64,000 nucleotides of DNA, from assembly GCA_015501055.1 (NCBI GenBank), contig JADNYV010000164.1, forward strand, positions 1-64,000. The letters are read 5' to 3'. This DNA comes from Mucidula mucida (Eukaryota; Basidiomycota; Agaricomycetes; Agaricales; Physalacriaceae). The notes beneath the pieces were generated by a model that searched no databases, was not told the origin of the DNA, and worked only from the letters and a program-made list of their open reading frames with translations. How positions within the stretch are numbered: position 1 is the first letter of the stretch; every line of letters begins with the position of its first letter. The position numbers were made by a program, and so were the translations under genes. Positions 1-10,450 of this stretch are shown here, in pieces.

Positions 1-2460
1 GGGACATCTCGTTCGTAAGGGATGTGCCGACAGGAAGAGGGATAGAGTGGAGGGGAATATTTTTGAGCTTGTGTTGCCTGAAGACTTTCTCGAAATATCT
101 GCGCTGGGAGAGGGAGATGGTTCCGTCGTTGAACTCCTCGAGGATGGTCATACCAAGTAGACGTTCTTCATCAAAGACGTTGTGAATGTCCCAGATCCTG
201 CCAATCTCTGCCTTCCTCTTCTCTGCCTTGAATGGTGAGGCCAACGCGCCTAGCACATCATCTGTGTAGGTCGCTGTAAGTGTATACTCACCATCTTCGC
301 CCTTCCTAACCCGCACACAAGGATCCGCCCTTGAGGTCTTGTAATCCAAATCGTTGTAAGTTACCTGCAACGTCCCCGCCCAATCATGACCACCCTGCAT
401 AGTTCCATAAATTGTCTTCTTCAATCTACACTTCTCGTCCTCGCGTCCTTTCACCTCGTAACCTGATGGTTGCTGCATCCAAATCTCTTCCTTTGTGTTG
501 CTGTTTAGGAACGCCGCTTCGAAATTGACCTGCCATACATGAAGACGTTCAGCAACTGCGACAGCTGCCATCATGCGAATAGATTGTTGATGGAGATCTA
601 TTTCAACATCCATGGCGGCGGCTCAGTGTTTGGTGTCAAGAGACATAGCCTTGTTGTACGTCTTGGGTTTGTAAGTGTCGTCAACTTCGGCGGATGCGGC
701 ATTGGCCGTTGGGTGATTGACTGCCCAGTCTTCACCAGCGGCTCGGGCGAGTTCTTTGCGTTTCTCGTAGGCTGTGTTTTCGAGGGACGCGCGCATGGGC
801 ACTGGGATACGGGAGAAGCATCGTGGTTCGGACTGAGAAGGTGTATTGTTAGCCGAGGGAATCAAAGACGAAGAAGATGAGGTAATAGAAGGAGTAGAAG
901 ATTCAAACTTTGCTTCGTCACCTGGAGTGACCACCAAATTAGGTGGGGCACTATTGAATGCATCCGTGTGCACCGGCGTTTGAAGCTCGTTCTCGTCCTC
1001 ATCCCCAAAAATTCCTTCACCTCCTCCATCTCTACGACGTGTCTCGTCAAACTTAACATTACGGCTGACAAACTGAACGCCGCGGTCATCAACAAGGACA
1101 TAATTTCCCGCACCAACTCCGTACCCAATCAGAGTGGCGGGGATTCTGTGGTCGTCCAACTTGCTCGCTCCGTCCACCCTGGCACCATTGACAACTGGCG
1201 CCTTAGCCTTACAACAACTCCCCCATACACGGAAATGTGTGACGCTCTGTCGCTGCCCCAGCATCTCCTCTGCAGGAATCTTCCCAGGATGCCTCCTCGT
1301 CGGCATAGAGTTCCTGACATGGATACTCGCCGCCGCTGCTGCCGCCCAGAATTTATGCGGCAAACCAGAGTCGTGAAGACTGGTACAAATGTCTTTGATG
1401 ACAGTTCGTAGTGCCCGTTCTGCCAGCCCGTTCTGTGCAGAAGAGTATGGCGCTGTGGTTTTATGGATGATACCGTGAGTTTTGAAGTACTCGGTCCATG
1501 CATGCGAATTAAACACATTATCAGTCCGGACGTGTTTAATCTTTCGCCCAGTCTGCTTCTCCACCAGGACCTTATAGGTATCAAAGGCCACAATGGTTGA
1601 CTTGTTGCTCTTGTCCTTGAGGAACTCGCCATGCTTGTGCAAGGTCCCCGCATCAACGATGATCATCATATAGATATTTCCCCCGACGGACGCTGTGCGC
1701 GACGGACCCCACAGATCCATTGCAACCAGGTGGAGGGGGGATACGTTGGGATTGGTAGGATTGTCGAAAGGACGTGTGTGTTGATGGCCACCCTGACAGT
1801 CTGGGCAACGTCCATCGACAGTGAGGTTGGTTATCTTCAAATTGTCAACCAAACCCTTCGTCGCCATCTCGCGGATATGTTCCGTGTCAGAGTGAGCAAA
1901 GTGACGATGCCACATCTGGAGATCGACCGGTGAAGAAGTTGACAGCATGGCGATACTGGAGGAGGAGTCAATGACATACATCCCCGACGACCCTCTACCA
2001 CATAGAATCGGCATTCCTCCAGGACCTTTTGTGATTACAACTTTCCCTCCACCAAAGAGAGAGTAGTAACCACTGCAATCGAATTGGCTAACAGATATGA
2101 GATTTGCGGAAAGCGATGGAGCGTGAAGCGCATTCTTGAAGGTAAGCGTGACTTTCTTGCCTCCAACATTGTACGTCTTGGTATCAGTTCCTTTTCCCAC
2201 TATAGGAAAGTCACCCCCGTACAATAGGGTAGCAACTCGTACTCGGCAAAGTCAGTCTGGTCGCGAAAGAAATGGTCGCTGGCACCAGAGTCAAGGAAGG
2301 TGAGGGATAAGGACAACCTAATGCCTTCAAATGTGCGACTATCGGTTGCTGTATCAGCCACAGGCGCGTCTACGACGTACACAACAGGGCAAACACACGA
2401 AGATGGTAGGGTTAGGGTTACACCACCTTCATCCACCTCAGATTCTATAGGGCATAATGG
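1..2460 (-). pseudogene. copia pol: protease, integrase, start of reverse transcriptase (disrupted, partial)
   Basis: The minus strand encodes an aspartic protease (FLDSGASDHFF, about 2300), then after a one-base frame change near 2220 a 533-residue frame (623-2224) with the GAG-pre-integrase motif (MWHRHFAHSD...CPDC) and the integrase core, including DLWGP, an HVRTDN segment and the TTAPYSSAQNGLAERALRT block. An in-frame TGA stops it at 623. The frame then continues to position 1 with reverse transcriptase sequence, including NFEAAFLN and the catalytic TYTDD. Between the stop and NFEAAFLN the usual N-terminal part of RT is missing, so there is a nonsense codon plus an internal deletion. Enzyme identities follow from family motifs. 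Confidence 0.85.
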
Positions 2461-2685
2461 AGGTGGATTGTCGTCATCAACACCGTCAATAGAGACAGTA
2501 ATCGACGAGTCTGAGTTACCGTCGCCTGCCCAGGCAGCGAGAACGGTGTGAGATGTAGACGGGGTTGTGGCGGGCGTGTTCGAAGAGGTCTGGTTTGCCT
2601 GTGCTTGTGCCTGTCGTCCCCTCTGCCCAAAATTAGCAGGAAACTATCCTTCTTTCCCTCCTCCTTCCCAGTAGCAGTCAATGAT

Positions 2686-3421
2686 CTAGTGACTACCACG
2701 GTCTTTCGCCTTGCACTTAGGGTTCGTGCAGCGATGTTTCCCCATTCCGGCCGCAAAGGCAGTAGACCCACCAGAGGGAGTCTTGGGGAGTTTGATTGTC
2801 GCTGCGTACGTCAGGATGGCACCCCAGACGTCTTCGGCGGTGGCATATGGGAAGAGTTGCGCGATGAGCGGCAACCACTGGGGATTTGTGGCTGGGAGGG
2901 AACAGATCAAGACGCCTTTGAGATCCTTGTCGGTGACGGCCTTGCCAAGGGAGCGCAAAACCGCGACTTGGGCGTTAAGACTAGCCCAGTGAGCGTCAAG
3001 CTCATCCGTGGAACTGCCAGTGAACGCCGTGGAATTGAACGTGTTTTCAGCATTCGACAACACCACATCGCTCTTGGGGATACAGAGGCGTTCAAGACGG
3101 GTCCAAATCTCGGCAGACGTTCCCTCAACGTTGATCCGGGTTGATGATGTTCTGGACAATGAGTGCTGTGGCGCACCCATCACAGAAGTCCCATTCATCA
3201 CGGGATGGCGCCTTGGAGTAGAAGGGGGTGGTAGGCTCGGTTTGTCCGGTGCTGAGGACGACGATAGGGGGTCGACTGATGGCACCGTCAATTTATCCCT
3301 TGAGACCCGTTCGAGTTGCAGACTGCTCGATTCGGATCTTGTAGGAGGGCCAGTTGGATTTATCGTTTTTGAGCATAAGCTCGTAAACGAACTGAGGAAT
3401 GGCGACGGTTCCAGACGACAT
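2686..3421 (-). pseudogene. copia gag (UBN2-type) with zinc knuckle, disrupted
   Basis: Gag coats the retrotransposon RNA in cytoplasmic particles. The minus-strand frame opens at 3421 (MSSGTVAIPQF...) and continues with typical copia gag sequence, but meets a TAA near 3297. The same frame continues after it to about 3140, where coding moves to another frame (EGTSAEIWTRLERL onward) and ends at the zinc knuckle, CTNPKCKAKDRGSH. A TAG follows directly, after which the frame continues with further cysteine-containing knuckle sequence. There are thus at least two stops and one frameshift. Whether the downstream knuckle part is in frame with protease is uncertain. Confidence 0.8.
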
Positions 3422-3548
3422 AGGGGGTAGTGTGTGTGTGTGGGTATTTGTGGTGTAGGCAGTGGGGTGTGGGTAATGTGGGTGTGTGAGTCGTACGTGG
3501 GTACGGGTATGTTGTGTGCTTAATCGACTTGAATGAGATTACGCTGCG

Positions 3549-3560
3549 GGGCCCATAACC
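3549..3560 (-). other. Candidate primer-binding site (initiator-Met half-tRNA type)
   Basis: The minus-strand 12-mer GGTTATGGGCCC is complementary to the anticodon-stem region of eukaryotic initiator methionine tRNA (GGGCCCATAACC). Copia-type elements are known to prime from an internally cut initiator tRNA. It lies between the LTR-like block and gag, where a primer site belongs. The host tRNA sequence is not available here. Confidence 0.5.
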
Positions 3561-3717
3561 TAAAGTAAGGAAACAGTTACGGTAAGCTTCTCAGTCGGGC
3601 ACAAGTAGTAGAAACGACTGAGGTGGTATGAAACGATCGGAAGGTTTAAGTAGGTACGTATAGGAGTCCATAGATATAAAAGGAAATCACCGCCCGTCGT
3701 CGGGTCTCCTTCCAACA
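3561..3717 (-). repeat. Probable 5' LTR of the copia element
   Basis: This block of about 157 bp lies between the presumed primer site and the point where homology to the A-family kinase genes resumes. On the minus strand it begins TGTTGG, a common start for copia LTRs. The 3' LTR is outside the window, so the boundaries cannot be confirmed by pairing. A TATAAAAGG stretch at 3675-3683 on the plus strand lies inside it, about 50 nt before the first ATG of the adjacent kinase-like gene. Confidence 0.5.
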
Positions 3718-3727
3718 GAACATTCCC

Positions 3728-4868
3728 ATGATTATTATGAAGGAGTACGGCGACCGCAACTACCTACAGAGGAAATATGAGGATGCACTCAAACGTCACA
3801 TCTCTTCCAGGTGGTCGTTCACCAAAGTCATCGAGAAACTCTCAATAGAGTCGGCCCCCAATAAGCGTCCCATCCCGTCGTTTGCTTTAGATGGTGGCGA
3901 ATATTGTTTTCAATTGATCAGCGCTCCCAAGCCAGCGTCATTTGCGGAACCGGAGAGCGCCCAGAGTTCCCAAGTCTGGGTAGCGAATGTATTCAAAACC
4001 GACTCTTGCGGCCCCACCGTCCAGCAGAGCCAGCCCGAGCGTGTCATCTTGAAGATTCTTCAGCCCTCCATGCGCCCGTTCCCGGATGACAGAGGGATTC
4101 GTCTGGGATCACCTGCGCATCAATTGGCTTACTCCGAAGAAATTCTCTATAAGCATCTGCGGCCGTTACAGGGACCTCACATTCCCTACTACTTCGGCAC
4201 CTTCCTGGTAAGTTATCGCTGCAGTGCACACTTCGGCGACTGACTCCACGACTAAGGTGACTCTTCCGAACGGAGAAGATGCTTATATTCTCATCCTGGA
4301 ATATATTGAGGGCGAGCTGCTCCAAGAGTGGCTAAAGAAATATGACACGAACGAAGACCGCGCAATCACACTGCTTCCCGTCATGGTACGTTCCATCACG
4401 ACTTGCACGCAATCGTTGAATGGGATCTAGATTCACTCCCTCATTGATACTTTTCACGCCATCCATGTAGCTTACGTAGCACACACTGATATGGTTCAGA
4501 ACCCCTTCACCAACATTATTGCTCGTCTTGACGCAACGGTCGTTATTCTTGATTTTGCACAATGTGCGATACTGGAAAATCCTGTGGATACAGAAAAACT
4601 TGTTCGTGCAATGTCGCGCGGCAGTGTCAACCAAGGCTACCGTTGTGTCCGCACGCTCTTGCGCTGCTGCCTGGCCTGTGCGAGGGAACCGGCTAAAGTT
4701 AGGCTCAAGGAATGGATCAGTATGCCAGGTAATGTACCTGCCGAGGTCCAATATCCCGACGGACCACTCATAGATTCTGGTCCGAGTCATGATAGCCAAG
4801 ACAACGATGATGATGGTGATGATGATTTTTACGACAGTGACACTCTGACGGATTCTGATGAAGATTGA
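3728..4868 (+). CDS. Kinase-like protein, subfamily A copy 1 (5'-truncated)
   Basis: Three exons, 3728-4207, 4257-4385 and 4431-4868, give 348 residues; both introns (49 and 45 nt) are phase 0. The protein has an N-lobe with RVILKILQPS (presumed ATP-binding lysine), a hinge-like LILEYIEGELLQEW, a degenerate catalytic loop HTDMVQNPFTN and ILDFAQC in place of DFG. An acidic tail ends FYDSDTLTDSDED. Other A members begin MPATSCPAY...; here that start is lost because the copia LTR ends at 3717, about eleven bases before the ATG used. Upstream transcription signals would come from the LTR. Function is unknown and activity doubtful because HRD and DFG are altered. The spliced frame is otherwise open. 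Confidence 0.7.
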
Positions 4869-5226
4869 AGCTTGGGCGCATCGTCTGATACCTGTATTGT
4901 ATTGTACTACTTTTCACTCAAGAGAAGAAATTTACGACGATTGTCGTACTTCACCGCTCAGATTTCATTGAACATCTCAGAGACTTTAAGTCGTCCGGAC
5001 GGCAACACCGCCAGTACGTACAGACTACATTGGACTGTCCTTTCCCATGCCTGCGCCATTTAGCGAAGGTCATCTCTCTTAATGACTGAGCGGTTCACGT
5101 ACTCATCCGAGACAACGAGAGATAGAAAGACCCAAGTCACACGTTAAGCGAATCATTAAGGCACCGAATTAAAATTCCGCCAAATCCACATCCGCGTATC
5201 GTGAGCAGATTGTGCCGTGTATCGAC

Positions 5227-5254
5227 TTCCTTCCTTCCTTCCTTCCTTCCTTCC
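5227..5254 (+). repeat. (TTCC)7 microsatellite upstream of subfamily B copy 1
   Basis: Seven uninterrupted TTCC units end 13 bases before the ATG at 5268. The equivalent leader of copy B3 lacks the array. Confidence 0.95.
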
Positions 5255-5267
5255 TAATCCCCCTTCA

Positions 5268-6445
5268 ATGCCAATCTGCGACTTAACTTCAGAGATAGTC
5301 AGCATTTCCCCTTCGTCCTTTGGGCTGGTCCTGGATCCTACGCCTACGGACGGCGAAGAAATCGACCAGTTGGCGGAGGAGATTCGTCGGCATCAGCAGG
5401 CAGAACTAGAACGCCCTCTGGCGGTGACGAGGAATCCTATTTCGGACTTCATGGATACGATCCTTCTCCGCAGGCGCGAGAAGCCTTTTGATGGTAGAGA
5501 ATTACCGGCATTCATGCGCGGTGGTGGAGATCAGGAGTGTACGTTGAAGCTCGTTGAGCCGATTCGACATGCTTCGCAAGCGGTCTCATCGCACAGGATC
5601 CTGGACAAGATCGAGGGCGAACACTCAAGGATTTGGAAGGCTCGGCTCATCCCAGTCGATAACTCGACCGATGGCGAGATCGTTGTGCTGAAGATCTTCC
5701 AGCAATCCGCAATGCCGCTGCCGACTGCCGGAGAAAGACCTCTCCAGGACTTCTTGTTTGCGCACGAGGCTGCCGATGTAGAATGCCGTGCATATCACAG
5801 ACTGCGCGATTTGAAAGGACGGATCATTCCCTACAAAGGACGGATCATTCCCTACAATTTTGGCACGTACAAGGTAGATTGTTATACAGCGTTGTCGTTA
5901 TGAAGACTAATGTATCGTTTTCAAGATGGTCCTTCCTCATAAGGAGGAGGCGTACGTACTGATATTGGAGTACATCCAAGGCGAAACGATTGTCCAGTGG
6001 CTGTCTCCCCTGCCGAACACCGATGACCTAGGCGAAGAATACACTGAACATCTCGAATCCTACGAGAGAGTCGTGAGTGTAGATTGCACAAGCGATTCGC
6101 AGAAGCTTACATCCCCTACAGATCAATTCTTGTTTGCAGATGATGGACACCCTTCATTTCCATAATATCGCGCATGGCAGCCCACTGGGCCAGAATATTA
6201 TGATCACGACATCTACGCCCGGATCTGGATCGTCAGGTCTTCCATTGATCTTTGACGTCCAACGTTTCGGCGTGGTATTCATCGATTTCGGAGACTGCAG
6301 GTTCCTTCAACGTTGTGAAGAGAGAGAAAGAGCCGAGGCGAAGAAAAAGGATAAGGAGTGGCTGATGAATGATTTGCTGTGCTGCACCTCCCATGACACG
6401 ATCGTTTACAAGATAGCCACGGAACAGGCGATTAAAATGTATTAG
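5268..6445 (+). CDS. Kinase-like protein, subfamily B copy 1
   Basis: Exons 5268-5873, 5926-6072 and 6140-6445 encode 352 residues; both introns are phase 0. I chose the ATG at 5268 (MPICDLTSEIV) because it matches copy B3 and excludes the upstream TTCC array. The protein has IVVLKIFQQS, an AADVECRAYHRL helix suited to the alpha-C glutamate, a hinge-like LILEYIQGETIVQW, a catalytic-loop position HGSPLGQNIMI and an intact FIDFGDCR. The catalytic aspartate of HRD is replaced (HGS), so it is probably a pseudokinase. Exon 1 carries a 21-bp tandem duplication (KGRIIPY repeated) absent from B3. Substrate and role are unknown. Confidence 0.75.
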
Positions 6446-6975
6446 GAGGAGTATTAGCCACGAGACTGGTCATTGAGATATGGTAGGAAATGTGTACTCA
6501 GTGTCATTCGCCAATGGTCGGATTGACGCGACGGCAAACGGAGCACGCGCGACTGTGTTGGCGTTTCTGTCAGCAGAATACAAAGCCACAAATTGTTGGA
6601 CGCCCCAGACTTCTGTGATTTTGCCTGGGCGTCTAGGACATCCCACAGTGGTCGGGTAGCCTGATGAGTACGACAAAGTTAGCACTGTGATAATATAAGC
6701 AGTTCGTTAAGACCGTGCCTTTCCTTCTTCCTTTCCTCGTGAATTTCAAAGCGAAAGCTCGATGTATTCTGCGACAAAGATAGCGGCTACTAAACTGCCA
6801 GGACGCGCGTCCATGATGGGACACGGAAGGAACCGAATTCAAACTCCGTCAACCATCGTGAGTACAATCATAATATTGAGGCCACTCTGCGAAGTAACTT
6901 TGGTTCTTAGACGTTGTGAGGAAAGTTACCCTCGGTTGACCGGTACCCCTGCACTCTGGCCATGCGTTCCTGATT
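6446..6975 (+). repeat. Duplicated intergenic block between B1 and C1 (also 24932-25458)
   Basis: No gene is supported here. The block is nearly identical to the sequence between B2 and C2, so the B-C pair was copied with its spacer. Inside it, at about 6800-6860, is a stretch (CAGGACGCGCGT... AAATTCAAACTCCG-like) matching the region just upstream of gene B3 (about 37590-37640). It looks like an orphan B-type promoter region with no coding sequence after it. Confidence 0.7.
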
Positions 6976-7038
6976 ATAAAAGCAGGCCGTTGCGGAGATG
7001 AACTTTCCATCAACCACAACGACGTCCCTTGTAGCCTT

Positions 7039-7296
7039 TTGCCTGCTGCCCTGAAGCTCGAGCTTCATCGCCCGAGGGCCCTTACACGGGTCCATGTGAA
7101 CCCACTTTCACTCCGCCTGCTTGCATCGATATTACGAAACCTGCCTCCGTGCTCCAGTACTGCGAGAAACTTGCTGACGACGCGATCAAGGCCCGTCTTC
7201 AGCCTCTCCATGTTGGATGGTCCTTTGAGGCGGAAATCAAGTAACATGCTCGCGCTGGCGCGCCACCACCTAAATGTCGTCGCGTGCCGCCTCTGA
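7039..7296 (+). pseudogene. Subfamily C kinase-like copy 1, 5' remnant
   Basis: The sequence matches the first part of C3 exon 1 (about 85 codons, through the EKLADDAIKARLQPLHVGWSFEAEIK segment) and its TATA-bearing leader (TATAAAAG near 6976). The start codon position is changed (TTG), a TAA follows the EIK codons, and homology stops at 7296 before the ATP-binding lysine. No kinase core remains. It follows B1 in the same order as B2-C2, so it is a truncated duplicate. Confidence 0.85.
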
Positions 7297-9229
7297 GGCG
7301 TCGGCGCCCCAGGAGACTGAACTTCAAAGTCAGGCTGGCCATACCCGAGCATCGCAGCTTCGATGAGAATTGATCTAAACACCATGAGCACCAGAACCCG
7401 GTATTCGGCAGTGAAATGACGCACGCAGTTAACCCGAAAACGGGCTTTGTCCCCCCCGCTTCCCGCCCTGCGAGGAACGAGTGTATGCGGTATTGCCTAC
7501 GACGCCGTCTGGACCTGCACGGTGGTCGTAGTCTTGATACGTATGATATGGAACCTCCAGCGCGTCTGGTTCTTGAGAGAATGACGATTCGGAAGATAGG
7601 AAACCTTTCAAAGGGGGGAGAGAATATCAATGCAACTTCGGCTGTATTGAGGATCGGCTGAGCAGGATTGGTTTAGAAAACCGACAGTGAGTTTCAGAAC
7701 ATACACGAATAGTGTTGTCAACGATGAGAACGACGACACTGAGTAGATGTCATTAATAAAAGATCATGAAAAAGAGGAAAATACGTACGGAGTGACGATG
7801 AGCTGGTTGGACGCCAGAAATGGCGGCATTACACAAAGCAGAGGCGCTTTTCGTTTGTCTGGAGGTAAGCCTATCTGATGTGCGCGTCGTTGATTAGAAT
7901 GTTTGCAGGACATTACATGAGATATACCTCTTCAGATGCTTCGCGTCTCTTCACAGAGGGTGAGCGCACTTCGAGAAATATTGTGGCAGGTTACAAACGG
8001 CGGTATCTTCAAACGTTCTGTCTTGTGATGCAACTTTTCCGGCGGGAGAGACGTATCGCCAGCATAGCTTCGGAGCGTAGCAGCGCGTCTTTCATGCCCT
8101 CAGCATCTTGTTACGAACAAATGCACGTCATGCTCACCTATTGAGCAGAACATACAGGTCACCAGAACGGCCTACGAACAGTGCAACCAGTACGGCCGCA
8201 CATCTAGACCGAGGAAATTTCATGCGTGGTTTTTGCGAGCGATACGAAGCTAGAGTTCGTAAACATCTTGCAGAAGTTTACCGAAATTGTTCATGTTACT
8301 AGGGTGAGATCGAAACGCGTACCGTCTGGACTCCTTTGTCAGGACGGGCACTCGGTCTTTACTCAAACGTACTTTAGGCCTGTGGTATTTAAGCAGATTT
8401 ATGGGTTTAGGACCGCGATTGCGGGGTGGACGCGACGACATGATGGGAGGTCACAAACACGGCAAAGCCGGGATCGTACTATCACGTGCGCACCATCTGC
8501 TCCTTTATGGCCTTGCAATAACCGCGCACGCGACTCTTCGCGTTATTGAATTTAACCACCACAGTTACCTCCCTCGTCCAGTAGAATCTGTGCTCGAAGC
8601 CCTCTTGCAGAAATAAGATTCAATGTGCTTTTCGCCGCCACGACCATAATGCAACTTCGAGAATAAGGGAGCATCCCCCTCCGGAATGATTCTCTTCACT
8701 CGTTGTCGCTCCTTGTTATTTTCCTGGATGACAGATTGTGGCTCGAACATCTTGGAGAACAAGCGATGTGATCATTGATCGCTATTGTTGTTCCCCAGAA
8801 GGATGAAGACCAAAAGGTCAAAGCCATACTTACTGTTCATCTTCTTCGAGTAGTGATAGATATAAGTCCAGATGATCATGATATCGAGCCTCATTCCCAG
8901 TGGGCCTCCTGCCATGGTATCATCTATCGTAATGTCTTCTCACTCTAGGCATCCTCACTTCGTGTATCCGACACCACCATCGACGGCCTCCACTGTCGGA
9001 AGTAGTGGGAGAGCAGCCGACAATGCGTCGTACAGGAGCACGCCGCCTCTCATCCCAGATCTTTCATCTACTTCCAGTACAAGCAACGTCAGGTCGTCAA
9101 ACTTCCAGCCATATATTAGCGCTAGCCCTGTGGGTCGAGCTGTCATCCCACTCCTGCCTGGTAGTCCATATGATCCCGATGTCTGTCCTTCTAAAGCCTT
9201 CATTACATCAAATGCTCCAGGAAGCGGCG
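7297..9229. other. Gene-poor interval, no supported gene
   Basis: I find no family motif or convincing exon series. Overlapping frames on both strands at 8872-9240 (about 100-120 residues, Ser/Pro-rich on plus) are open, but neither is recognisable and the minus frame starts inside the MITE at 9232. Nothing else is supported. Confidence 0.6.
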
Positions 9230-9231
9230 TA

Positions 9232-9475
9232 CTGTAGTGTTTCAACCGCAAATTCACATAACGGGTCACGGGGGTCTTTGAAGTGAAGCTATATATACAT
9301 CATAACGGGTCACGGACCACTTTGGTCAGGCACGAGCCTCCAAATAAGGAAATTTCAGGTCCCGCTATAAGCGGAACTGTCCAAAAAAGGCAATTTAAGG
9401 GTCTGTGAAGCTGTTCGCTGTAACTTCAGACCATAATGGGTCACAGGCTGTGAAGTTACGGTCGAAACGCTACAG
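9232..9475. mobile_element. MITE-1, uninterrupted copy (244 bp, TA target duplication)
   Basis: The ends form an inverted repeat, CTGTAGTGTTTCAACCG at the left and CGGTCGAAACGCTACAG at the right, flanked by TA at 9230-9231 and 9476-9477. The body contains short CATAACGGGTCACGG-type repeats. A second copy in opposite orientation lies at 62096-62738 and is split by another element. The TA target suggests the Tc1/mariner (Stowaway-like) group. It has no coding capacity. Confidence 0.85.
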
Positions 9476-9590
9476 TAGTACCGCACGCGCGTGTAAATTT
9501 TGCCATCGCGTCAGAGCCATCCGCAATACAATCTTCTCAACCCATTATTCCTTGTCGACTACTCCTGCCGATCCATAAATCATCCTCATG

Positions 9591-10303
9591 TCCCAGGAAA
9601 CCCCGGAACATACGCACTTCTCCATGTCAACTCCTCCATAATACCTTTGCCTCAAACTCCATAGGAAACCATCATACTCTGAATCCGCCCGCCCTCCACA
9701 ACGAACTCCTTCGCAAAGCCCGCTTCAACAGCACAGATGGTGCCGCCACCCGCTTCGCCTGCCTCCGATGGGACATGCGTTTCCCGCCCTCACACTCATT
9801 CGGTCGCGATCGATGTCGATATTATATCTTGCATTACCACCGCGGACAAGCACCTCTCCTCACACTTTCCAGTCCCCGACTACTACGCAGACGCTTTCAT
9901 CGTTCAGCCTTTGACTCAGCTTTTGAGATTGAAGTCGAGCGACAATACAGTCCAGCCTCTGCTGAACGTGAGCCCCGCTTGGAATCAAGTTGGAGCGAGA
10001 TGCAGTGCTCACTGTGCAGGAGCTCCTGAAGAAGCTCTTTGAGTATCTCAATACGTCTTTGTAGGCTGCTGAGCGACGGAGGCCTGTCCATCCCGCTGAT
10101 GATCTTCATTTAAAGAGAACATGCGCGAGGAGAGTGAACAATGTTGAGGTGGCAGCATTGAGGTAAGGACAGAGTCTGCCGAAGAACTTGGGGGAGACGT
10201 ACAGGCTTGATTCGTTGGGTGTTAACCATGGTTTCTACGGGTTCGAGTTGAAGTATGGGAAGACGCAGGCGGAGCTTGTTTTGAGCGTTCCAAAGCTATG
10301 ATA
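9591..10303 (+). other. Possible degraded gene, unrecognised
   Basis: The plus strand has protein-like stretches in more than one frame: one containing NELLRKARFNSTDGAATRF and MRFPPSHSFGRDRC at about 9700-10029, and a separate terminal segment reading DSLGVNHGFYGFELKYGKTQ, ending TGA at about 10303. I could not join them into one spliced frame and recognise no family. It may be a multi-exon gene or a remnant. Confidence 0.2.
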
Positions 10304-10450
10304 CGAGAATGAATATTCTGAAAACTAGAGATTAGATTGTATGTGTTCATTTGTTACATTGGTAACTGTTCATAGTAATATCGTTATACAAGTACTAAAA
10401 GGCGTAGACAGTAAATAACCCTTGATCAGGTTCTTAGCTGGTTCTATGTA

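Larger units (their letters stand above)
1..3717 (-). mobile_element. Ty1/copia LTR retrotransposon, 5' part, decayed
   Basis: Reading the minus strand from 3717 down gives, in order, an LTR-like block, a tRNA-type primer site, gag, aspartic protease (DSGAS motif), GAG-pre-integrase, integrase core and the start of the copia-type reverse transcriptase. Integrase lying before reverse transcriptase is the diagnostic Ty1/copia order. The element runs off the left edge, so the rest of RT, RNase H and the 3' LTR are not visible. The reading frame is interrupted several times (listed in the gag and pol entries), so this copy should not be autonomous. It sits directly against the first exon of a kinase-like gene (3728-4868). 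Family assignment is firm; exact ends are inferred. Confidence 0.9.

Noticed and set aside
968..1656. Several 80-175 codon frames on both strands inside the integrase region
   Set aside because: They are shadows of the copia integrase frame, with no independent motif and arginine-rich composition typical of out-of-frame reading.
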